NCBI RefSeq assembly: GCF_029852145.1
Contig: NC_079975.1
Location: forward strand, 6,758,001 to 6,822,000
Direction: 5' to 3'
Source: Microplitis mediator
Lineage: Eukaryota; Arthropoda; Insecta; Hymenoptera; Braconidae
DNA length: 64,000 nucleotides
The notes under the pieces were generated by a model. The model was given only the letters and a program-made list of their open reading frames with translations. It was not told where the DNA came from and searched no databases. Below, in pieces: positions 13,101 through 28,100 of the stretch (positions are counted from its first letter, which is position 1; the number at the start of each line of letters is the position of its first letter). Both the position numbers and the translations under genes were made by a program.

Positions 13101-16100
13101 TTTACTGTAAAATACTGCAGCATTGTCACAAATTTACGATAAATTGCCATACCTTTACCGTAACATACCGAAAATTACCGTGAAATACCGCAGGACTGCC
13201 GCAAATTTGCGGTAAATTACCCATCCTTGCTGTAAAAATTCCGCAACTTTCCGTAAAATACCGAAACACCGCGAAGTACCAAAATTTAGCGTAAAATACT
13301 GTAGGACTGCCGCCCACCCACGATAAATTACCGTAGCTTTACCATAAAATACCGCAATTTACTGTAAAATCCCGTATTTTTCCTAATATCGTAAATTACG
13401 GTTATTAAAACGTAAATAATTATAGGATGAGTATTAAAATTTATTGTCTATGCAGGAAAAATTAATATTTTAACTTTAAAAATCATAATTTAAACATTAA
13501 AAATTTGTAGGACGTATTACAAAATTAATCGTTTGGAATTTTAAAATTCCGTATGTTGGCACCTACGTTCCGGGTTATAATTTCAACCACTAATTTTTAA
13601 AGTACCTCTTTTTTGTATATAGACCCTACTTAAAGAAATACTCATCATCGCTTGTAAATTTCTAACGTAATTTGGATAAGATTATAATTATAATCAGCCA
13701 TGTTTTAAGTAAGTACTCAAAACGATTGAAACAAATATTTTACTACTTACCTCCTACAGTAAGAGTGACTTTTTCAATGGCAACATCGACACCGTCGCTC
13801 ACTTGACAAATGTAGACACCACTATCTGATACTTTAACATCGCGAATAATAAAAAGACCTTTGGCGTCATCCAAACTACGAGCTGGTAATCTTCCGCCTT
13901 CTTTTTCCCATCGAATACTAAGAGGTGCCTATAATTAATCATAAAGATTATCCTAATTAAGTATGTACGTTTCAGTTATAAATATTTCGTAAAAGAAAAC
14001 AATATCCCGTACATTATCTGATGATCGTCCAGAACAATGATATCTCACTGTGCTTCCCGTGTGCACTATTTGGAATTTATTTTCTTTAACTGATGCAGAA
14101 ATCCTAGGTGGTTTTAAAAGTGGGTATGTTGGGTTCGTCGCTGTTGGATAATCGGCTAAAAAAAAAACAAAGAAATTTATTTACATGCAATGAGATAATT
14201 GTCAAGTTAAAATTATGATTAAAATCAAGCAAAAACATTTACATGTATACATATATATAAGTACAGAGCACCCATTTTTAAAGCCACAATAAATATAATT
14301 TTGCGTCAGAGAAAAGTTCAAGTACAGTCGAATTCCATTAACTTGGACAGCTAATCTACAGAGGAGCGGAAATTTCCTGGGAATCCCGAGTTATCGAATG
14401 CCACTTTACCTTTAAAGGATAAACTACACGCATGCGCTCTTATATATACATGTATGATGCATATATAAATATACACAGACACATACAAATGTATAGGATC
14501 GGGTGGGAGAAAGCGAGGCTCGTAGTGGGGGTCAAGATTGAGGGGAAGTTCCGAGTTAGTGGACTTGGACTGTAAATATAAAACATTTATGACAATAAAT
14601 GAGTGAAAGAAGAGACAATAAACGTTAAACAAACACGTAAGCTGAACGAAAAAAGCCTTCGTTCGGCCAACCTGGTAGTATCGGTGTGGAAATTTCGGCT
14701 AATTTAATTCCATAGCGATCCGAAACATAACATTCAACGTGGCAAGGATACTCCCCAACGTGAACAATTAATGTTCTGTATGCTCCATTGTTAGTAGGCA
14801 CAACAGGACCCGGATCCATGGCCCATGCAGTCAAGGGTGATCCATCATAAGGTGTCAATTCAAAGTGAATAAACATTGAATAAGGATGATTGTATTCACA
14901 CTTAAACTCCACAGTAGAATTGCGTGTGACTTCCGGTTTAATAGGCATTAAGCCTACACGTAGTTCAGCTAAATCATCATGCACTATTGTATTATACGTG
15001 TATGTTATTAACGTTTTCACGTTTCTAATATTTTATTTGTAAATATTATTTCCCAAAGATAATTGTTAGATACTAAGTAATAATAAGTTATGACACAATA
15101 AAATTAAGATAATGCAACAGATAAAATTCATTGTTACTTAATGCAAAAAAATAAACAATAACTTTTTCATGTTACCAGCATCGAAACTTGAAGTTTCAGT
15201 GTCTCCACAGCCCGTCGAAATAAGCTAATTTCAAACCGATGGTGCGAACAACTGCTAGCGAATTCGTAATTCAAAAATACCTTCATACTGCGGGCAGAAA
15301 CAATCGTGTTTCTTCTCTTGGGAAGAAACACAATTGTTTCTGCCTGGTGTTAGTTATATTTATAGCATATTACACACTTAGGGCAGTAAAGTAAGAAATG
15401 TCTCAGATCACATGTAATTAATCGACTTCGCCTTGGCCAACAAACATGTTATCTGACGCTTTCTTATTTACTGCCCAAGGAGTGTATACTATTTTTCTCA
15501 CCTCCAAGTGGAAAGCGTCAACTTTCGTCCCGCTGTGCAAAACGAAGTTGCCGCATTCCGCCTCCGTCGAGGAGAAAAATAGTATACACTCCTCAGGAAG
15601 TAAATAAGAAAGCCTCAGATTACATGTTTGTTTACATGTGATCTGAGACATTTCTTAATTTACTTCCCTAGGTGTATAATATACTATTTCTTCCCGACGG
15701 AGGTGGAAAACGGCAACTTCGTTTCGCACAGCGGGACGAAAGTTGACGCTTTCCGCTCGGAGGCGAGAAAATGTTCTTCTGCAGCCTTATTACTCTCATT
15801 TGTTTACTTGTCGCTTCAGTTTATTCATTTCATTTTTTAAGTGACAGTTTTAATCAACCAAATAAAATTACTAAAAAATTAGTGAAAATAATATATTCGT
15901 CGTATTTACTATCTAATAAGTGACTGTAAATCACAGTTTTCTCATTCTCTAACAGTTCTCCGCATCATCGGCTTGAAATTAACTTGTTTTTTACTGGCTC
16001 CTGACACTGAATTTTGAAGTCCCGATGCAGGTAATCATGAAAAATATAGTGTGTGACTCAAGATGAAACACGATTTCAGACTAGGGTGAAGTAGCTGAGG

Positions 16101-19100
16101 GCTGATAACTTGACCCTAATCTGAAATCGTCTTGTTTCATCTCTTGTCACACAATATACTATTGTTCAATGAATATATGTAACTACTTACCAATATCTTG
16201 ACAGTATTGACCATTGTAACCAGACAAACAGTGACACTTGACTTGTCCTCCGCGGCTCAATTCACAGCCTTCTTCATGATCGTTGCATGGACACAATTTA
16301 CAAGATCCAAGAATGCTGTCCGATCTATCAGTGGAGTTGCGATAATAACCACGAGCACATGACTCGCAAGAAGTACCCGTGTATCCTTGAGGACATCGAC
16401 AAGCTTCAACCTGAGTAGCTCTTCTATTGCCCGTAGGATTTTCCACCGCAGTGTCCAGACTGATGTCACTTATATATGTGCTGATCATTCCTTCACTGTA
16501 CGAAGCTCTTACAAGAATTGTTTCCAGATTCGACAGTACAACCATCAAGTCGGATCGCGACGCACTTTTAGGGCCTTCTGTTGATAGTCTGCGCCACTCA
16601 GTTTCTCTTAATGGCACCGTGTAAGTCATTGATGTATTAGGATATGGTTCTCGTGGATTGACCCAATAAAGTGTAATACCATTACCGCCAAGCATGACAT
16701 CTTGATCTTTAAGAGGCTTAGAATCATGATACGCGCTAAATCTTTGGGTTAATGTCAAATTACCACCATAACTTTTAACTCTATTACCGGTAAAAGTTGA
16801 TGGCAATGACCAAAATAGTCTACGATTACGATTAGCCCGAGTGAAATGATATCCGATTTCATTGCTTGTAACATTAATGTCGAACCCATCATCAATCGTG
16901 TCTGATCTTGAAGCATCGGTGAGTGTGAAACCATGAGGAGAATCATAAAACCATGAAGGAATTTGCTGTACATACAATGAGCTTTCATAACATTGATCAG
17001 TAACACCATTGCAGAAACATTCGTTACACCCATTGGGATTATCTGACGACAGTCCAAAGGTTGAAGGTTTGCAGCGGTTACATTCAGGTCCTTCTACATT
17101 TGGTTTGCATGTACACTGCCCGCCAATACATTGATCATACCGAGAACCAGCTGGATTACAGTTACAACTCGGAGGTGGTGTTCCATATCCTCGTTGACAG
17201 TCTTCGGAAGTTCCGATTGTTGCATCGCCTTCGTAACCAGGCTCACAAATTTCACAGTTATCTCCAGTCGTATGATCCGCGCAATTTTCACAGACTCCTG
17301 TCTCTGGGTCGCAGTGACTCGAGTGTCCGTTGCAGTTACAGGGTTCGCAGATACCAAGATAAAGACCTTCGTTGGCACGAGTATATCCGACAGCACAGTC
17401 CTCACAAGAAAGTCCGGAGTAGCCGACAGGGCAGCTGCATTCTTCAACTTCAACAGCGCGTTCTTTTCCTGTGTTGTATTTTTCAGCCGTATCCAATGTC
17501 ACGTGTGACAATGCGGCTTCGTCAGTGTGTGTAGTGTACGTAGCTTTTATTCTTATTGACTGGACATCGGCTAATGCCATCAGTAAGTGCTCTCTGTTGG
17601 CAGGGCTGCCATCCGCTCGCTGCCAAAACTGTTCTAATAGTGGGACCGTAAATGATTGCAAAGTGTTCGGCTCAAGTGATTCCTTGGAGTAGTACAGAAG
17701 GTTTATGTTATTGGAACTTATCAATTCGACATCTGCCGCGTTGTTCTTTGAACTTTGTCCGCCGGGAGAGGGTACGTATCTTAAAGTATACTTTAGATTA
17801 CCGCCGTAGGATGTGACTTGATCTCCCAAAAAGATACTGGGAAGTTGCCAGTAATAAACGTCACCTTTTCCGCGGTTAGGAAAGTCGTTGTAAATAATTT
17901 CTCGTTTGTGTGAATCAAGACGAATTCCTGATACTATTGCGGGCGCATTTGGATTTAATGACTCGATAAGTGAAAAATCTCTAATAGAATTAGTAAAGGA
18001 AACGTGAATCTAGAATTATAAATGATAAAATTCATTAGGAAAAAAAAGTTCCAAGATTTTATTTTATTGATATAAAATCTTACTTCATTTCTGAACCAAT
18101 TAGAAGCAACACATCGGTCAGTTACTCCCATACAGAAACAGCTGATGCATCCGAATTGATTTTTCGCAGCTAGATTGAATGTATTTGGCTTGCATTGATC
18201 GCAAGTTAAACCAGTTGCGTATTGCTGCAATTAATTATTTTATTTTCGTTTATTTTCCTATCGCTAAAGTCACGGAAATTAAAATTTTACTACTGTTCAC
18301 AGTTCATTAGCATGGGTCTTTAAATACTTACTCAAATACCATAATCCAAATAAAAAAATGTATAAATATGAAAGCAGTGAAAAGTATATAACGTAATTTT
18401 TATTTTGTCATTCAAATATTGAATTTTAATATGATCAAACTTTTGCATACCTTGCATCGACACCTTCCATCAACGTCTAGAGAAGTTGTTAAGCTTCCGT
18501 TAGGATCGCATTGCTGATCACGTACGCACATGTCACCGGGAATTATTGGATTTCCATGATAACCGACGGAACAACGTTCACATCTCTCTCCAGTATATCC
18601 AGGGGGACAGTCACAGATTGGTCGATTATTAGAACCAAGTTTACACGTACGAGCGAATCTATTAAAAAATAATTAATACACAACATTACTTGTGAGATTT
18701 GTCTATGACATAAAAGAATATAATTTTTCTGTTAATTACATAGCCCTAGTAATCATAAATCTCATAAATAAAAACAAGTCTACACACAAAAAAAAAAATT
18801 CTCGACTGAAGGTAAATATTCTTGATTCAAGAAAATTTTTTTGGAGACCTAAATTTTCTCAGATAAAGTAGAAATCTTCTCCAACCAAGACGAATTCTCT
18901 TGGCTCAAGAAAATCTTGACTTGGTTCCCGAAATCGTTTGTCTTCAAAAATATTTTCTTGACTCAAGATATCTGTTTTTTCTGTGTATTAGTGAATCGAC
19001 TAATCATATTACAGTGCTTCCTCCCTAAGATATCCCTCTGTAAGATATCATTTCCCCTCATTTTACTACCATTTCCCCACAATTCAGTTTTTCCACTACA

Positions 19101-22100
19101 CTCAGTGGAATTTACTTGCGCATGCGCTTAAGCCACTATTATAAGTGAGCTGTTTACATACACATAGTTATACTTATAGATAGTAAGACTGCGCATGCTT
19201 CCATTTTTAATAGCTCCACCTTTTAAGAGTGGAAGGGGTACCTCTCTAAGATATTTTTCCTGAAACCAGAGCCCCGAGTCTGATATCTTAGGGGGGGAGC
19301 ACTGTATTGGTTAAGATAACTTACTGATTGGAAGGATTTGTCAGAGGGCATGGACATTGCAAGCACGGGATGTTTCGAACTGGATCTCCATAGTAACCAG
19401 GAGGACATGATCCCATGTCTTTTTCGCTAGTACATTCACCGAGCCATAAACCACTCTTACGTCTGCGATAACCAGGAGCGCAATCTTCACAAGAGTATCC
19501 ACTGTATCCTGTATTTCATAAAAATGAATACATTTTAATGTATCTATTAATGGTTATTAGATACTATTATCAATTTCTTTATATATAACGCTTTTTGCAA
19601 CACCTGTTTTGAAAGTTCAACTTCCGAGAGCTGGATCGTGTCGGAAGTGCCAAATATAATTAGCCTTGATATACATTTTACTTTTTATCATTCGTGCGAT
19701 ATAAGTGCTATCTTAGCGCACGTTCTTTTGTTCGCCAAATAGCTGTTTGCCCATTCAACTGTTGCCGCGACATTTGTGTGCGTTATACTATTATCTGCGT
19801 GCGACAAGTAAATTTGAGTGCGACAAGTAAACTTCAAATTGTTTTGAATCATTTCAAATCATTTTTCATAATCAGGGAACTCAATATCCTTGAAAAATTT
19901 GATTAAAAAAAAATTTTAATTTTTTACTTCTCAAAAATTGAACTTTCATAGCAGGGTTTTGATAATTAGAGCTTAATATTTAATTTTTCATTTTTAAAGA
20001 TCTCAATATTTGCTTGCGCCGATTTCGACAATTGTAATGAATTTATAAATCTCGAAGTTTTGATGAATTGTGTAAGTTTTCATCAATAAATATTTCGTTA
20101 CGTATGTATATTTTTGTTTCTAACCCATTTTACTCAAAGCTAGTTTGTCAGTCCGAAATTTTAGTAATACGCGATTAAATTAGTATTGCTCGTACATTTA
20201 TATATAAATATATGAGTGTACTAACAATATTTTAACCGTGGATTAAGAATCTCGGATTGAAAAACTGACTTTCAAAAATTGGTTTCAACATAAGCTTTAC
20301 GCTCATGTCGCGACAACATGACTGTCAAATTATTGGCTCCTTAGTACACATGTAGCATAAACTACTAAAATTTATAAAATTTCACGATGAAAATTTTTTA
20401 AAATTTAAAATAAAAAATTCTAAAATAATTATCTGCATTTCAGCTTCTAAATACAAAAAAATTTTTTAAAATTCAAAGTAAATGAAAATTACAAATACCT
20501 GTTGGACATGAGCATTCTTCAACATAAGACGCGCTTCCTAAGCCAGTATTCCTAGAGTCTGCAGTGTCCATTATGATATCAGTAATAGAAATATCTAATT
20601 GCGGTGAGTCATCATATTTAGCTTTAATAAGTATTTGCTCAACATTGGCAAGAGTCATCATTATATCTTCCCTAGTTGCCAATCTTTCGTATCCATCCTT
20701 TATTTTATACCACTCGCCATAGAAAAATCTAGCAGCCACTTCTGTCTCTTGATTAGGAACCACATGTTGGCCTCTGTGTGTTAATAAATTACCGTTTCCT
20801 TTAAGAATAATAGATGGCGCGCTGTTGTTTCTTCCATCACCACCGTAACGAATGTTGTATTTCAGATATCCACCATAAGATTTCAATTGGCTTCCGTGAT
20901 AAACTTCCGGTAAGGCGAAGTACGGAATGTCATATGAACTCAACTCATTAGAATAAGGAATTGATATTTCTACGCCATCTCGACCGACGGGTACTACTTC
21001 CAACGACTGGCTTCCTAGTTCACTGCGGATTCTCGGACTAGCTGACGATACATCAACAGCTAAAACTTTGTGTCGGTCAAAAGGTGGAGGAAGATGATAC
21101 GTAAATAGATTCGCGCTTCTACATTCAGTGGCAACGCCGAAACAGAAACAAGAAATACATTCATCTGGGTGTCGCGCTTCCGAGTTGAAGGTTCCTTTTT
21201 TACAAACTGGGGATGTTTTTTCAACGACGAGAATTGTGTCGGGGACTGCGAATACAAATCCTCCAATATTTATGGCTTCGCAAGAATACGCTCCCTGATC
21301 AGATACGCTAATATCAGGACACGTGAGCGTACCAGTGCCATTAGTTGACTCAGAGCTACATTTTTCGGGAATATGGCCCCAATTCAAACGCCAGTTTATT
21401 TCTGGTATGGGTACACCAATAGCCGTACAAACTAGAACCATGGTGTCACCTGGTTCAAGAACAACCATGGGAATGGGAGGTTTTGTGATGTATACTGGCG
21501 AGCAACCGATTTCGTCACTACCATCTTGACAATCTCTTTCCATGTCACAGTGGTAACTCTTTGGAATACACTGATCATATTGATTACATCTGAATTCATT
21601 GTATTGACAAGGAGATCCAGGTGGTGATGTACCGCAATTTTCCTCGTCACTTCCATCAACACAATCCTTATCGCCATCGCAGCGCCAGATCTTGCTGACG
21701 CATTGTTTGTTTGCACAACGGAATTGATTGGGCTCACATCCGTGTGGGTTACATCGCATTTCGTCGGAGCCATCGGTACAGTCAAATTTACCATCGCAAA
21801 CAGAAAGTTTCGGAATACAATCGCCATTGCTACAAGTTGCTTCATCATACTTGCAAACTTGGGGAGGCCGTGAGGTTGACAATTCGAATTTCTCGACTTC
21901 TAGGTGGACTGTAACACGCTGCCCTGGTACAGATGGAGGATATCCTACGGCTTCACAAATATATGGACCGGCATGTTCTACTTGAATATTTGGAATTTCC
22001 AGGCGGCCGTTGATATCGCGAGAACCAGGCGGAAGAGGCAGATTGTTTCCTCGTAGCCATCGTACGTCAGCACGAAGATATCCTTCATCGCGACAATGAA

Positions 22101-25100
22101 ATACAACTTCGTAACCTGGGTAAAGTAAAAAAAAATTATGATTAATTGACCGATCCATATTTGGGATGATGGTTAGTGAACTCAATTCACATGCAAAAAT
22201 AATATTTCCTGTGCCGCATGATTGATTTATGTCGATTAAAATACCTGTATAATGCTGGTAATGGATTAAATGGTAAAATTGTATGTATATATCAATAATG
22301 ATTATAAATGTACATTCTCTATAGTCGTCCCAACCAAAAAGTCGTCGTCCCACTACCATTACTTAGCACGTATTTCCTATACCCCCACTATCAATTTTAG
22401 GACGACTCTTTCGTTAGGACTACTGTGACATGAAATAATTTTAATTTTAAAATTAAACACTAGGTGTGCGAATCGTGTTCAAATCGAATCGAATTGAATA
22501 ATTCGATAAAATTGAATAATTCGTAACCTTAATTAAAAATTCCGATTGAAACCGCTGAATTCCGATTGGTTCCGAGTGAAATCCGATAGACTTTCAATCG
22601 GAATTCATTGGTTTCAATCGGAGTTTTTAATCAGGGAACTGTCCAAAGTATTCGTAATTTTTAAAATTATTCATTAATTTTCGAATTCCTCTATATTTGA
22701 CTCATCCGTCCAGGATTTCTCTCAGTACTTAACTCGTCCTTTCGTCTCCACTACAGCAACACTGTTGTTTCTTATGCGCAGGTCTGCGCGGCTAAATGCG
22801 CAGTGTGCAAAAACAGTATCTATGATATTATCTGTATATAACCTCAATTACTAAATAGAATATTGTATTGTGCAATAAAAAATGTTAAATAATTCAGAAA
22901 ATTGTAACGTAAGTTTAAATATTATATATCTTTAAAGTAAGTGATTAAAATTTATTAGATTAATAGAACTTAATGCTTGTATTCATAGTCCAAGTTAATT
23001 AGTTAAGTTTACTTAGAACATTTAAATCTACCCGCCACTGTTTTTTTTTTTGATTGGCCGAACGAAAAGTCGTAGTGGGAGACAGGATTGTCAAATATAG
23101 AGAGAGAATTTGGTCAAAAACAGAGAGCGGTCATATATAGAGGGGACAAATATAGAGAGATTCTACTGTATCACAAAGTTTTCAAATTATTTGTAACTTT
23201 TTAAATTACTCGATTCGAGAAAGTCTGATCGGCATTCAATTATTCAATTTTCATTTAATTAAAAGGTTAGTTTCTAAAGTAACCAAAAATTTTTTCATAA
23301 ATTCGTGCCTGAGCTTTATTTACCTCTGACAACAATTTAAATTATTGGAAAAAATATTACAATTTCAAGTAATTCGAAAAAAAATTTTGGTATTATTTGT
23401 AAATTTTCTAATAATTCGAGAATTTAAAAATAATTCATAAGTTCGGACTATTCGCACACCCTTACTAAACACATTAGTTAGTTAATTATAACTCCTCAAT
23501 AAATATCTCCATTATTATCACTATGGCTCAATAAATGTTACTGATATGGATTTTATATTTTTATAAAATAATTAATTTTTTATTATGAACATTTGTGATG
23601 GGTGTAATGAATTTCGAATAGCGCACTCGTACAATGATTCCCAAAACTACTTCCTTTAAGAAAATCTTACCTTGCCGTACCGGGTCTGGCCAATGCAAGA
23701 AACAAACAAACAATACAAAGTTTTATTAATAAATTCATCATCATTATCGTATTTATCGATTATGCCGTTACTTAATATTTATTCTTTATCAACCCCAAGC
23801 ACTCAAATATAAATATATAATTTTTTAAAATTTTGTACTGGTATACACATAAGCTCAGTTATTTTATATCAATTTTCTAAAATATTCTTTATAAAATTAT
23901 CTATAATATTTGAACCCTTTACTTTTTTTTATTAGTGTCCTTATAAAGAAAGTCACGATAGATCCTTCCTCAAGTGCGGTTCCGTATCAATTAAATTATC
24001 TACAAAAACCTTCTTCTACACTCATATTCTCAACCTAATTGATTAAAAACTAACAGGTTTCTCACATTCATTTTATAAAAAATTTCATGTTCTTCCAACC
24101 ATAATTATAAAAATATTTTATAGTAATTTCATAATAAATATTGGATTTGTTTTATAAGATAATCTAATCTGCTTCATAGTCATAAATGAATAAATTTTAT
24201 TAATTAACGATTCAAACTTCAAGAGGTATGCAATGCATTTTGTGTATTTTTATTATCATTCAAGCTGAATAAGACAGATCTTGTCATTCACTCGCAAATT
24301 TATTACAGTAGGACCTCGTTATAAGACTAGCTCGGGGCTGTAGGGGAAAAAATTCTTGGAATTGAGGTACCCCCGCTATTGTGCTTAACAGCGTTTGCGT
24401 CCAAACCTCGCTATAAGACTATCGCCGTTTCGAGTTTTATTTATGTATTCGGTTCAACTCTACTCTATTATCCAGTGTATCTATTTTATATATAATCATA
24501 AATAAACAGGATTTTGTCGTTTTTTTCTGTTACTTAATTATGTGATACCACGAAATTTTAAGTATTCTTTATGAAAATAAATTATTTAATCTAAAATCAT
24601 TATGTATGTACATTTTATCTCGATTTTAGTCGTAAGTGTCGTTAGTCTTATAGCGAGGTTACGGCGCAAAACTTTTATTGAGTTGTTGGTGGGGGAAGCG
24701 TTCCGAGCGAGTTTCAACAAATTGAGGGGAAGAGTCTTATAAGGCGTAGTCTTATAACGAGGTCTTACTGTAATTTCGATAATTGTAAAATCATGGAATT
24801 CTTAACCCTTCGTTCGTCGCACCGCGGCGTTCCGCCGCCATGTATTTCATATTGCGGTGTTGCCAAATATCATAACTATGATTTTAAAAAATGAAATCCA
24901 CACAAGCTTATAGGACTAAATTTTTTTAAATTTTTTAATAAAATAAAAGTTTCATATTAAATAAAAATATTAAAGAAAGAGATGAATTAAATGAGCTGGA
25001 AATGAGTCGCTGGTGGTAACTGGCAACGCTGCACAGAAAACCCGAACAAATTCAACGCCCGAGTTTACTCGCGTCAGCGGCACATCGCCGCGTTTCTCAG

Positions 25101-28100
25101 GTTTTCTAACTAACTATTAATTAACTAATATATGAAAATTAGTTAGTTACATAATTTAACTAATAATTATCATTCATTCATTCGATGCAAAAAAGTACAG
25201 TAGAAGAACTCATAAAATTTCAAAAGACTAGGAATTTTTTTCTCTTTTTAAATAATCTTTTAATAAAAATTGCGGCGCTGCGCTCATAGCGCGACGGACG
25301 AAGGGTTAAAAAAAATCTACACACATTTTGAGCGCAAATATAATATAATTCATAACGCTTAAATGTATGTCTATGCGTTAGAGAGTAATCAAATTTCAGA
25401 CAAAAACGCCGAATTTTATAAACAAATCAAACTTTGAGCTTCATTATCTCTTAAATAATAGTATTCACGAAAAAAATATAAGAGACCTTTTTCGAAGAGC
25501 GGTAAATTTCCTACAAAAATTTGTATTAATCATAGCTGTACTTACGCTTATTTTTAAGCGAGTAATAAAATTTTTCTCATTGTACTAAAATTGGAAAGTA
25601 CTATTACTTAGAAGAAGTTAAATGGCATTTGAATAAACTTTTTTTTTTATATTATTTTTGGACCACGAATAAATAATTTATATCATGTCCAAGTAAAAAA
25701 ATCTAATTTGGGTCACAACGGACAGCCTAATGCACATATGTTCCGAAATTCGAATTATTTGAATTGCTGGCAAAAAAAAATGGTTTGAATATCAGACCCC
25801 TTAACTCAGCAGACCCTTCGACTGACGAAATCTTAATCAGAATATTCTTAATGTAAATTGTTTATCCATAAAACCATACATTGCATTTATTAATTATCGA
25901 TGAATCGCATAATAGTTCAAATTTATAATATAAAAAATACTAAATTCTATACTTACTTTCTTTGATGATCTGATCACTGGGATATGTCTTCAGATTCAGT
26001 TCTCCCTTTTGATCTTCACCCTCTAAAAATAGACATTTCACATTAATCATAATCAGGAACCAAGAATATTAATTTATTAGTTTACATACCACAGTTATTT
26101 TCGTCAGATCCATCACTACATTCAGGAATACCATTACAACGAGCTGAATTATGAACGCAAGTTCTGTCTGACATACATGAAAATTGCCCTGCTGGACATT
26201 GATGATGAGGACGATGTTCAGATGGCATCGTAGAAGATTCTATTTTTGATAATGAGTAAATAAAAAATAAAAGAGTTAGTGTTATTATTGGAATTGATAT
26301 TTAATTTATTTAAAATTACAATCATGATTAGTTACCACATCCGTCCTCGTCTGAGCCATCATCACAATCGATGACTCCATTGCATTTCTGTTCTCCGGAA
26401 ATACAATCACCATTTATGCATTGATATTGACCTCTTGCGCATCCTAAAAATAAAAGTATATATTTTTAGTAACATTATAATGGCAATAAAAAAAATAAAT
26501 ATCAATAAATTTCCAACAAACATAAAAAAATTCAATTATCGCGCGAAATATACCAACGGCATTAAAACTTTTAATATAAATTGCAAACTAGCACTTAAAT
26601 CATATTAGAACGAACTAACACTGAAGTCAAAGATGTTGCGATGATAATAAAAAAACTATTATTCATTAATCATTACAAATACATGAATAATGAGAAATGA
26701 TTTACACGAACAAGTCAAAGAAAGCTGTAATTAACTATTTAAAATTTTAATCCAATATATTGATTATTTGAAATATATAACTAAAAATTACATTATTAAC
26801 GATGCAAATATGAAATCTAATTTTTTTTTTATGATTGCAAACTTTAATTACTTATATTAAGTTTATTGAACATAAAATTTAGAACAGATTTTAATTGTTT
26901 TAATCAGGTCATACATAGAAAAGTAGAATTCCTGGCGGATTCGAATTACGGTTATTTACCGCTTTTTTCATAATTCACCTTTGAAATATCCCTAGTGGAT
27001 CCGAATTACGGTATCTGAAAAAACTACCGTAATTTACGGTAAAATACGGTAGCTCACCGTGAGTTACGGTATTTGACGGCAATTTACCATAAATTGCGGT
27101 ATATTACCTAATTTAAGGTAAAATGCCGCAATTTACCGTGAATTACCGCATATAGCCGTAATGTACGGTAAATTGCGACATTTTACCGTAAATTGCAGTG
27201 GTTCTGCCGGATACCGTGAATTACGGTAATTAACGTATTTTACCGTAATTCAGATCCACTAGAACGCAAGAGATGGTATTTCTACGAAAAATTTGACGCA
27301 ATTTACGGCCATTTATAGTAATATACGGTAATTTACGGTGAACTACGGCAATTTACCGTAAGTATCGTTTGCTTTTTCAGTTTTATAGTTTTTACAGTGC
27401 AAAACTTCACATTACGGTAAAATACAGCAGGCTTGCCGGAATTTCGCGTTAAATTACCGTTCTTTTTGTGCAAATTTACGGTGAAAAAAACGTAGTTTTG
27501 CTGTGAAATACCGTAATTTTGCCGTAAGTTACCTACGCTTATCATAGAATCCCGTATTTTACGTCAATGCCGGTATTTCTACGGCAAATTTGCTACAGTC
27601 TACGGCAATTGACAATAATATGCGGTAATTTATGATATTTTACGGTAATTTATGGCATTTTTACCGCGAGGAACAAATGCCGCAGGCTTGCGCAATTTTT
27701 CGGTAAATTACCGCCCCTTTACTGCAAATTTACGATAAAAATACCATACTTTTACTGAAAAATACCGCAAGTTTCTGTATTTTAGCCTAATTCTGCCACA
27801 TACCGTAAATTACTGTAATTAACGTAATTTACCGTAATTCAGATCCGACAGCAATTCTTGTCGCAAAATATTTTTTCTAGTTTTAAGAGAACTTTGGTAT
27901 TCCATTGATAATGAAAAATTTTTCTTGTGCCAAGAAATTATTTTTTTTTGTGTATACATTTGATAAAAATTCAATATAAATTGAAATATATAAAAGAATT
28001 TCTAAAACAATATCGGAAAATTTCATCAGTTTGAACCTTTTCGGTAAAATTTTGAAGCAATACACAATTAAAATTTGCAATCAATCAAAAAAAAATAAAT

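Noticed and set aside
14351..14632. Minus-strand open frame of 93 codons
   Set aside because: It is mostly contained in the TACAGTC-ended MITE and has no splice link to perlecan.
17061..17534. Plus-strand open frame of 157 codons, and others opposite exons 19, 23 and 27
   Set aside because: They lie antisense to well-supported perlecan exons and are composition shadows of the coding strand, without domain signatures.
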